From contig JAFDCW010000286.1 in NCBI GenBank assembly GCA_019312705.1, forward strand, positions 1-6,284: DNA of 6,284 bases, in the 5' to 3' direction. Below, in pieces: positions 1-5,334 of the stretch (position 1 is the first letter of the stretch; the number at the start of each line of letters is the position of its first letter). The notes beneath the pieces were generated by a model, which searched no databases, was not told the DNA's origin, and saw only the letters and a program-made list of their open reading frames with translations. A program made the position numbers and the translations under genes. This stretch comes from Deltaproteobacteria bacterium. Its GTDB lineage: Bacteria; Myxococcota; Polyangia; Polyangiales; B10-G4.

Positions 1-166
1 GAACGCCGGCGTGCCCTGGTACGACCTGGTGCGATACCACCGCGACCTTCACAGCATCGTCCCGGACAACGTCCAGGCGGGGGTATGGAACCACCACCCG
101 CTCACCCAGCTGAGCGGCACCCTCGGCGGCGTGCCTCAGTCGACGGCTCCGGTCAGCGCGCTGTAG
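1..166 (+). CDS. 3' end of an unrecognised protein-coding gene
   Basis: The frame beginning at base 2 is open for 54 codons and ends with TAG at 164-166, followed directly by a second in-frame TAG. The visible C-terminus contains VPWYDLVRYHRDLHSIVPDN and then a His-rich WNHHPL stretch, and ends in a Ser/Thr/Ala-rich tail. The composition is ordinary for a folded protein and codon use matches the neighbouring genes, so it is very probably real. I do not recognise the family and assign no function. The stop lies only 15 bp before the start of the beta-helix lipoprotein gene on the same strand, so the two are probably co-transcribed. Confidence 0.65.
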   Translation, partial: NAGVPWYDLVRYHRDLHSIVPDNVQAGVWNHHPLTQLSGTLGGVPQSTAPVSAL

Positions 167-181
167 TAGGCTGGAGCACCG

Positions 182-2307
182 ATGTGCTCGCGATCCAGCC
201 AGCCGGCTCTCCTAACGGCCCTCCTGGCGTCATGCGTGACGCTGCTCGCTTGCGGTGACGACGCCGCGCCCGTCTCCGATGCCGGGACAGACGCGGGGGC
301 CGACGCCGATCGCGTGGCGGCACCCCCAGAGATTCCATGGCTCGCCGACGGGGTGCCCCCGATCATGTTGGCGCCGTGCCCGGATGGATGGCGCGAGGTC
401 ACTGGTGATTCGGTACTCGAATGCGACCCCTATCCCGAGGGAGGGCCCGAGACCTGCGGACCCGGAGAGGCGCACTTCCCGGGCGAGGCAGCGTGCCGGC
501 CCATCGGCGATGCCTGTCCGACGGGGGACTACGCGACCACGCTGCCGACCGATGGAACGGTCCTCTATGTGAACCCGACAGCCTCCGCCGGAGGGGATGG
601 TTCCCTCGCTGCCCCCTACGCCGGCCTCGCGGAGGTTCGGTGGATCTCCCTCGCGGCCGGCACGACCGTCGCCCTCGCGAAGGGCACCTACGAAGGCACG
701 CTTCCGGTCCGCGGGGGCGTCCGGGTCGTCGGCGCGTGCGCGCGAGATACCGTAATCACCGGCGTAGACGGTCCGGTGCAGGCGGTCGTGACGGTTGCAT
801 CCGCCGGCGAGCGCGCTGAGGTTCACAACCTGACCATCGCCCCTCTGCGGCAGTCCGCCGTCGTCGTCCGGGGCGGGCGCGAGGCGATGCTCACGGGGGT
901 CCTCATCGACGGGGCCCAGTTCATCGCCCTGAGCGTGGTCGAAGCAGGGTCCGTCCTGACGATCGAAGATTCCGTCGTTCGCGATACCCGGCCCAGTCCC
1001 GCGAACGGGACTCTCGGGCGCGCCCTCGACGTCGAAGGGGGCGGCCGAATCGAGGCGAGCCGCGTCGTCTTGGAGCGGAATCGGGAGGTCGCGGCGCATG
1101 CAGGCGGTGAGGGGTCGGCCTTGGTCCTGTCCGACGTCGCCATCCGCGATACGATGGCCCAGTCGAGCGACGGGGTGCTTGGCCGCGCCGTCAACCTCCA
1201 GTTCGGGGCGCGCCTCGACGCGTCGCGACTTCTGGTCACCGGAAATCGCGACACGGGTCTCTACGTTGGGGAAGCCGGCACGATGGCCGAGCTCGTCGAT
1301 GTGATCATTCGAGACACCGAGTCTCAGGAGAGCGACGGGGCTGGGGGCCGCGGGATCAGTGTCGTTCGCGGGGCGACCGTATCCGGCGCGCGAGTCCTCG
1401 TCGCACAAAACCGTGAGCTGGGCATCTACGTCAAGGGTACCGGTACGACCCTGTCGCTCGTAGACTCGGTGATTCGCGACACGGCGCCACAGCTTCTTCG
1501 CAACGAGGCTGGCCGTGCCGTCAACGTGCAAGCGGGTGCGCGCTTCGATGCCCTCCGAGTGCTCTTCGCGTCGAGTCACGAGGTCGGGATCTATGCCCGC
1601 GATCCCGCTACCACCGTCTCCCTCACCGACTCCGTCGTTCGAGATACGGAGAGCGCCGTCGGTAGTGGTGTTGCGGGGCGGGGCATCGAAACGCGGGCCG
1701 GTGCCCGCCTCGAAGGCTTACGCCTGCTCGTCACCCGGAACCGCGACGTCGGCATTCTAGTCGCCGGCGTCGATGTTCAGGCGGTGTTGACCGATGTCGT
1801 CGTGCGCGACACGGCGGCTGGCCGCAGCGCGGTCGTCGCCGGAGGTACGGGGGTGCACGTTCAGACTCGAGCACGCCTCGAGGGGGAGCGGCTGGAGATC
1901 GATGGCGCCGAGATGGCGGGCCTCACCGTGGCCGCCGGGAGCTTCGCCGATGTCTCTGACTTATCCATCTTTCGAATCGAGCCGCCTCCGTGTGCCACCC
2001 CGGGCTGCGAGGAGTTGCTCTTTGGATATGGGGCGAGCTGCATCGGTTCCGAGGCCCACATCAGGCGTTTCGAGATTCGCGGCGCCCGGCTCTGCGGAGT
2101 GTTCGTTGCGCCGGGGGGGTCTTTCCGGATCCGGCCAGCCTGGACCTCGACTCGGGCCTGGTCGCCGGGTCCGCCATCGGCGCCTGCGTTCAGGTTGACG
2201 GCTATGATATCGGGCGGCTCTCGAATGATGTCGACTACGAGGACAACGCGATCAACCTCGACGCGACGATGCTGCCGGTACCCGGGGTGATCGACGCCCT
2301 GCCTTAG
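182..2307 (+). CDS. Right-handed parallel beta-helix repeat lipoprotein, frameshifted near the 3' end
   Basis: Starts at ATG 182 behind GGAG (173-176, 5 nt spacing). Residues 1-24 form a lipoprotein signal with lipobox LLAC (Cys24), followed by an Ala/Asp-rich linker. A cysteine-dotted segment follows (Cys66, 81, 92, 105, 112). Next comes a typical beta-helix N-cap region (LYVNPTASAGGDGS, then GTTVALAKGTYEG), of the kind common in myxobacterial surface proteins. Residues 259-588 are six 55-residue repeats with the recurring motif (V/I)RDT, a GR turn, GAR(L/F) and an NR(D/E) turn. The likely role is an envelope-anchored surface or adhesive protein. No pectate-lyase-type catalytic residues are recognisable, so enzyme activity is not claimed. 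As written, the frame ends with TGA at 2288-2290 (702 aa) in a Ser/Thr/Arg-rich tail that looks out of frame. Adding one G to the G7 run at 2113-2119 gives a 708-residue protein ending at TAG 2305-2307, with a sensible acidic C-terminus (SLDLDSGLVAGSAIGACVQV and onward). This may be a real frameshift, a slippery site or a sequencing error. Confidence 0.85.
956..1945 (+). repeat. Six in-frame 165-bp (55-aa) beta-helix repeat units
   Basis: Units begin at 956, 1121, 1286, 1451, 1616 and 1781, each exactly 165 bp apart. Each encodes a strand ending in D(S/V)xxRDT, a variable 11-residue loop ending in GR, a strand ending near GAR(L/F)(D/E), then RLLVxxNR(D/E) and GIYV-like strands. Unit 6 (TAAGRSAVV...) aligns with a one-residue offset and lacks the GR. 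A degenerate seventh unit follows (ADVSDLSIFR onward) carrying three cysteines, and a degenerate unit precedes unit 1. The repetition is clear at protein level but diverged at DNA level, so the array is old and not a recent tandem expansion. The period fits two beta-helix coils per unit with one enlarged loop. Confidence 0.85.
2113..2119 (+). other. G7 homopolymer at the apparent -1 frameshift in the beta-helix gene
   Basis: The coding text reads GCG CCG GGG GGG TCT in the upstream frame. An eighth G would give GGG GGG GTC TTT CCG GAT, joining the beta-helix to the 62-residue tail that ends at 2307. Without it, 56 residues rich in Ser, Thr and Arg are read up to the TGA at 2288-2290. Homopolymeric G runs are classic sites of indels, both in sequencing and in phase-variable surface-protein genes. 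Confidence 0.7.
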
Positions 2308-2313
2308 CGGTCG

Positions 2314-3114
2314 CTACTTCGCGCCGCGCATCAAACGCTCGACGCGCTTTTCACGCAGGCAGGCGATGAGCTCGGCTTCGGGCATGGGCCGGGCGAGGAA
2401 GAAGCCCTGGAGCACGTCGCAGCCGGCGTGCTCGAGGAAGAGCACCTGGTCGTGGGTCTCGACCCCCTCGGCGACGACCCGCATGCCCAGGCTATGCCCG
2501 ATGTCGATGACGGCCTTGAGCAGGACGCAGCTCTCGAGGGATTCGGGGACATCTTCGACGAAGGCCCGGTCGATCTTGAGCGTGCCCGGCCGGAGTCGCC
2601 GCAGGTAGGCGAGGGACGAGTAGCCGGTGCCGAAATCGTCGAGGGAGACGTGAATGCCGCGGCGAGCGAGGCTGAAGACGGCGTCCTGGGCCGCCTCGTT
2701 GAGGATGGCGTTCTCCGTGACCTCGATCTCGATGGCAGACCACGGCAGGCCCGCGGCCTCGATCTCCCCGGCGACCTCTTCGGCGAAGCTCTCGCCTCGG
2801 GCCAGCTGGTTGGGGGAGGCGTTGACGGCGACGGAGGTCGGCCGGGAGGGGTTGTAGTGGGTGGCCGCCGCGCGGCACGCCTCGGCGAGGGCCCACCGGC
2901 CGAGGTCGTTGATGAGCCCGAGGCGCTCCGCAATCGGGATGAAGACCCTGGGGCTGACGTTGCCGTGGCGCGGCGAAGCCCATCGCATGAGCGCTTCGAC
3001 GGAGGAGACCCGGCCCCGGAGGAGGTCGTATTTGGGCTGATAGTGGAGGGAGAGCTCTCCCCGGCCCAAAGCAGCGGCGAGGTCGCTTTCGAGGGATGAG
3101 GTCGGTGAGCTCAA
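2314..3114 (-). CDS. Stand-alone EAL-domain cyclic-di-GMP phosphodiesterase
   Basis: A 266-residue protein that is almost entirely one EAL domain, which hydrolyses c-di-GMP to pGpG in the cytoplasm. The catalytic set looks complete: E40 in VEALMRW, N98 in VNAS, E131 in EVTEN, D159-D160 in DDFGTGYSSL, K180 in LKIDR, E216 in VVAEGVET and Q236 in LQGFF. Spacing between these residues matches active EAL enzymes, so activity is expected. The protein opens with SSLESDLAAAL then GELSLHYQPKYD, the segment that usually links GGDEF to EAL, but no GGDEF, PAS or receiver domain precedes it. The start is TTG at 3112-3114, overlapping by 4 bp the TGA (3111-3113) of the hemerythrin gene. No strong Shine-Dalgarno is visible, so translational coupling is likely. 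The gene converges on the beta-helix gene, with 6 bp between the stops. Confidence 0.93.
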   Translation of the reverse strand: MSSPTSSLESDLAAALGRGELSLHYQPKYDLLRGRVSSVEALMRWASPRHGNVSPRVFIPIAERLGLINDLGRWALAEACRAAATHYNPSRPTSVAVNASPNQLARGESFAEEVAGEIEAAGLPWSAIEIEVTENAILNEAAQDAVFSLARRGIHVSLDDFGTGYSSLAYLRRLRPGTLKIDRAFVEDVPESLESCVLLKAVIDIGHSLGMRVVAEGVETHDQVLFLEHAGCDVLQGFFLARPMPEAELIACLREKRVERLMRGAK

Positions 3115-3578
3115 GGAGCGGCTTCCGCGGGAGATCCGTCGGAGCCGTCGACAGGAGCGCCATCGGCCCCGTCGATGAGGGGGAAGAGCACCGTCTCTTC
3201 ACGATGCACACGCCGGGCGAGGTCGGCGAGCTGGGCGCGCGTATCGGCGACGAAGGTCGCCCAATCGCCGCCGATGGTCTGGGGCCGCTGCCAGGTGCGG
3301 CAATAGTCCGCGAACCCCGCCGCGAATCGAACGATCTCTTCCTTGAAGCCGAGGGCGGCTTCTCGGACGGCGGCGGACGGGTGGGTGAGCAGGCGCGCGT
3401 AGAGCAGGGTATCTTCGAGCTCGAGGTGGATGGTGAGCTGCCCCTTCAGCTCCTGGACACGGAGCGCGGCTTGCTCCGCGGCGTCGATGCTCTCCGACCA
3501 CGCGAGGACCGCGCTCAACTCATCGACGGTGGAGCGCAGCTGAACGTGATGGTGGCGAAAAGTCGACGTTCGGATCAT
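3111..3578 (-). CDS. Hemerythrin-like (HHE) domain protein
   Basis: A four-helix protein of 155 residues from ATG 3576-3578. Iron-ligand-type motifs are visible: HHHVQL (H9-H11) in helix 1, HLELEDTLLY (H51, E55) in helix 2 and HREETVLFPLI (H125, E127, E128) in the last helix. The final HxxxEExLFP-like motif has its His about two residues later than I expect for the family, and the third helix has no His, so the iron site may be atypical. Such domains bind a di-iron centre that senses or handles O2, NO or redox state; which applies here is unknown. The C-terminus is a short Asp/Gly/Ala/Pro-rich tail. Alternative starts are the ATGs at 3639-3641 and 3636-3638, which have an AAGGG just upstream, or a TTG at 3692; these would add a Pro/Arg-rich, non-conserved extension. 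I chose 3578 because it sits right at the domain edge. The stop overlaps the TTG of the EAL gene. Confidence 0.85.
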   Translation of the reverse strand: MIRTSTFRHHHVQLRSTVDELSAVLAWSESIDAAEQAALRVQELKGQLTIHLELEDTLLYARLLTHPSAAVREAALGFKEEIVRFAAGFADYCRTWQRPQTIGGDWATFVADTRAQLADLARRVHREETVLFPLIDGADGAPVDGSDGSPAEAAP

Positions 3579-3740
3579 CGGGATGGGCCTGAGGGGGGCT
3601 CGGCGGGGGAGGCGGGACGACACCCTTCGGGGACCCATCATACCCTTGGTGTAGCCTCGATGGGTAGCACGTCCCTCAGGGATTCTGGGCAACGAACGCC
3701 CCCGGGGCGGATCTTGCCACAGGTATGCGATGCGTTGAGG

Positions 3741-3766
3741 CTGGCTGAGGCCCTCGCCTCAGTTGG
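3741..3766 (-). terminator. Hairpin overlapping the CHAP lipoprotein stop codon
   Basis: The perfect 7-bp stem CTGAGGC/GCCTCAG (3745-3751 with 3756-3762, loop CCTC) can be lengthened outward to 3741/3766 by two G-U wobbles and further pairs. It covers the TGA stop (3759-3761) of the CHAP gene. No T-rich tail follows on the minus strand, so it is not a canonical intrinsic terminator. It may end or stabilise the CHAP mRNA upstream of the hemerythrin gene. Confidence 0.35.
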
Positions 3767-4472
3767 GGGGCACCGAGGCCAGGTGCAGCCAACCGTAGAT
3801 TCGGGCGTCGGGCACGCCCCCATCACGCAGGGTGAACCGGCCGCCCTCCGTATCGAGGGCGAGGTTGCGCGCATGGGAATTCGTCTCGGCCCAGGGGGCG
3901 TTGTCGAAGTTCTGCTCGGCGACGAAGACCACCCCGGCGTCGAGGTCGACACCGACAACCACCGTGACGTGACCGAAGCGCAGCCGGGGCATCGCCGGGT
4001 CCCTGGCGTAGATCACGAGGTCGCCGACCTCGGGAGCCGCGGCGCCGCCGTTGTCCATCGGCGAGACGCGGAACGCTGACTCGCCCGTCGGGGACGTTGC
4101 TTCCCGCACTTCGGTCCACATGTCGTCGGCGGTGTCGACGGATCCGAAGACGAGGCCGCGCTTCTTCAGCCACCACCGCCGAGCGTATTCGACGCACTGG
4201 TAAACGATACCGGTGTAGACCGGCTCCTCCGCGCCGACGTCGACCATGTTTGGGGTCTCGTCGATGCAGCGTTCGCTACAGTTCGAGTAGGCGACCACGC
4301 CTTCGTTCTGTCCGAGTTCGACGCCATGGGCGGTGACGCATGCCGAGCGGCACTCGTCGCCTCGGGTCGCACCCGCCGTCGCAGGAGCCTCTCCGAGGCC
4401 ACTCGGGGGCCCGGCCGGGGTCGATGCCCCGCAGGCGACCAGCACGACGACCAAGAACGCATAGCGAGCCAT
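3759..4472 (-). CDS. CHAP-domain amidase lipoprotein, glutathionylspermidine-amidase-like
   Basis: A 237-residue protein starting at ATG 4470-4472. Residues 1-14 are a short lipoprotein signal with lipobox LVAC (Cys14), followed by a Gly/Ala/Pro-rich linker. Two CX3C motifs (Cys41/Cys45 and Cys65/Cys69) suggest disulfides outside the cytoplasm. The CHAP (papain-like, NlpC/P60-clan) core has catalytic Cys93 in VYQCVEYARRW, His168 in RFGHVTVVVG and the acid E186 in VAEQNFDN. The order, the residues around the Cys, and the ending RFTLRDGGVPDARIYGWLHL closely follow what I recall of the amidase half of E. coli GspSA and trypanothione synthetase. No ATP-grasp synthetase half is present. It is therefore probably an envelope amidase, either hydrolysing glutathione-polyamine-like amides or cleaving peptidoglycan peptides as many CHAP proteins do. 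The substrate is not determinable here. It is divergent from the RRM gene and 180 bp upstream of the hemerythrin gene. Confidence 0.85.
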   Translation of the reverse strand: MARYAFLVVVLVACGASTPAGPPSGLGEAPATAGATRGDECRSACVTAHGVELGQNEGVVAYSNCSERCIDETPNMVDVGAEEPVYTGIVYQCVEYARRWWLKKRGLVFGSVDTADDMWTEVREATSPTGESAFRVSPMDNGGAAAPEVGDLVIYARDPAMPRLRFGHVTVVVGVDLDAGVVFVAEQNFDNAPWAETNSHARNLALDTEGGRFTLRDGGVPDARIYGWLHLASVPPN

Positions 4473-4739
4473 GGCGCCACCATGCCTCGGAATGCCGCCG
4501 GGCCGTGGCCCAATCGCAGGACGGCGCGAGGCGGCTTGGCATGGCCGGGTCGGGACGCCCAGCCGGTGGTCGATGTGCAGGCCGTGGGTCCCGCCCCCCC
4601 CGAGGGGCGTTCAAGAGAAACAAGGGCGTCCTGTCAGCCCCCCGCGCCTTGCGCCCCCCCGAGTGACGTGCGAGCCTGCGCGTTAATCCAAGGGTTTTTC
4701 GGCCCTATCGTCCTCCCTCCTTCGGAGGGGATTATTCTT
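4473..4739. other. Divergent intergenic region between CHAP and RRM genes
   Basis: About 270 bp with no convincing protein gene; the open frames here have poor composition and no homology that I recognise. It must hold promoters for both flanking genes, but no clear -35/-10 pair can be read in this GC-rich DNA. It contains C-rich runs (around 4594-4601 and 4654-4660) and an inverted repeat CGCCCC/GGGGCG (4592-4597 with 4604-4609) that lacks a T tail. From about 4682 the sequence becomes more AT-rich, and a weak AGGG/CCCT stem (4691-4694 with 4703-4706) precedes the stronger leader hairpin. Confidence 0.5.
4714..4730 (+). promoter_or_regulatory. Leader hairpin sequestering a GGAGG ribosome-binding site
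   Basis: TCCCTCC (4714-4720) can pair with GGAGGGG (4724-4730) across a TTC loop, giving seven pairs including one G-U. The right arm is a strong Shine-Dalgarno, placed 9 nt before ATG 4740, and the left arm mimics the 16S anti-Shine-Dalgarno. The stem is followed by a T-rich stretch (ATTATTCTT), so it could act as an RBS-masking switch or as a weak attenuator upstream of the RRM gene. The structure is inferred from base pairing only. Confidence 0.4.
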
Positions 4740-4805
4740 ATGGATTCGCGCGCGTGGGGACGAGGCGTGCATGCCTCCCTGGCCCCCGAGGCCCGATGGC
4801 AATAG
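4740..4805 (+). CDS. Possible 21-residue leader peptide upstream of the RRM gene
   Basis: ATG 4740 lies 9 nt after GGAGGGG, the best ribosome-binding site in the window. The frame encodes MDSRAWGRGVHASLAPEARW plus Gln and stops at TAG 4803-4805. The stop overlaps the AGGAG (4804-4808) that serves the RRM gene at 4813, the arrangement expected for translational coupling or a regulatory upstream ORF. The peptide has no recognisable family and no run of one amino acid typical of attenuators. It is too short for composition to prove coding. Confidence 0.35.
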   Translation: MDSRAWGRGVHASLAPEARWQ

Positions 4806-4812
4806 GAGATTC

Positions 4813-5280
4813 ATGGCGCGTGGTAACTATTCTCTCGGCAAGCGGCAGCGCGAAACCGAGCGAGCTCGCAAGAAGCGAGACAAGGCTCAGAAGAGGCAGC
4901 AAAAGCGTGAAGAAGGCCCGGCCGAAGTCCAGGTGCGGTCCAGCGAAGAGCTGATCGAGCATCTTCCGAGCGTCGCCGAGGTCATGCACAACCTCGAGAA
5001 CCCCGCGGCCCGAGCCAAGGGCTCGTCGTCCCCGCCCTGTCGCCTCTTCGTCGGCGGCCTCAGCTGGGACACGACCACCGAGTCGCTCCAGGTCGCATTC
5101 GAGAAGTTCGGCAAGGTGATCGACGCGGCAGTCGTTCGGGACCGAGCGACGGGCCAGTCCCGCGGCTTCGGCTTCATCACCCTCGACAATCGCAAGGACG
5201 CCGCGAAGGCCATCGACGCCCTCAACGAGTCGGACCTCGACGGTCGCGCGATCATCGTGAAGATCGCGACCGAGCGCTAG
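4813..5280 (+). CDS. RRM-domain RNA-binding protein with a Lys/Arg-rich N-terminus
   Basis: A 155-residue cytoplasmic protein. The start is ATG 4813, 4 nt after AGGAG (4804-4808); an in-frame ATG at 4771 with a GAGG upstream would add a 14-residue Pro-rich extension that looks non-native. Residues 3-33 are strongly basic (GKRQRE, KKRDKAQKRQQKR), probably helical and able to contact nucleic acid. An acidic/helical segment (SSEELIEHLPSVAEVMHNLE) leads to a Pro/Ser linker. The RRM spans about 76-155, with RNP2 LFVGGL (78-83) and RNP1 RGFGFITL (117-124). The aromatic residues of RNP1 (F119, F121) are present, but its last position is Leu, not the usual Phe/Tyr. Such proteins bind single-stranded RNA; small RRM proteins are known from cyanobacteria and other bacteria, often stress- or cold-linked. 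The target here is unknown. The gene appears monocistronic, followed by a hairpin. Confidence 0.92.
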   Translation: MARGNYSLGKRQRETERARKKRDKAQKRQQKREEGPAEVQVRSSEELIEHLPSVAEVMHNLENPAARAKGSSSPPCRLFVGGLSWDTTTESLQVAFEKFGKVIDAAVVRDRATGQSRGFGFITLDNRKDAAKAIDALNESDLDGRAIIVKIATER

Positions 5281-5289
5281 CCAGGCTCC

Positions 5290-5314
5290 CGGGGGCCGGT
5301 CATGCGGGCCCCCG
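5290..5314 (+). terminator. GC-rich hairpin after the RRM gene
   Basis: A perfect 8-bp stem CGGGGGCC (5290-5297) / GGCCCCCG (5307-5314) with a 9-nt loop starts 10 bp after the RRM stop and ends 20 bp before the cytochrome start. No T-tract follows, so termination may be inefficient or Rho-assisted. It probably separates the RRM transcript from the cytochrome gene. Confidence 0.5.
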
Positions 5315-5334
5315 ACGTCCTGATACTACGCCCC

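Noticed and set aside
230..1579. 449-codon open frame on the minus strand inside the beta-helix gene
   Set aside because: It mirrors the repeat periodicity of the plus-strand gene, is rich in Arg/Asp/Gly and lacks a recognisable domain. The plus strand has a lipoprotein signal, an RBS and beta-helix repeats.
956..1945. Regular 165-bp spacing considered as a CRISPR-like or DNA satellite array
   Set aside because: The units are conserved at protein level and vary at silent positions; there are no short identical repeats with unique spacers.
2428..3099. 223-codon plus-strand open frame
   Set aside because: It lies wholly antisense to the EAL domain, whose catalytic motifs are unmistakable; its Gly/Asp/Glu-rich composition is a GC-rich shadow.
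3096..4079. 327-codon plus-strand open frame
   Set aside because: It runs antisense across two separate real genes (hemerythrin and CHAP) and the gap between them, with no domain seen.
4592..4660. C-rich runs as phase-variable tracts or a terminator
   Set aside because: They lie in no convincing coding frame, and the nearby CGCCCC/GGGGCG stem has no T tail, so no function can be supported.
4326..4805. 159-codon plus-strand open frame across the CHAP start and the intergenic region
   Set aside because: It overlaps the CHAP N-terminus in antisense and has an Arg/Pro-rich composition; only its last 21 codons, from ATG 4740, have a good ribosome-binding site.
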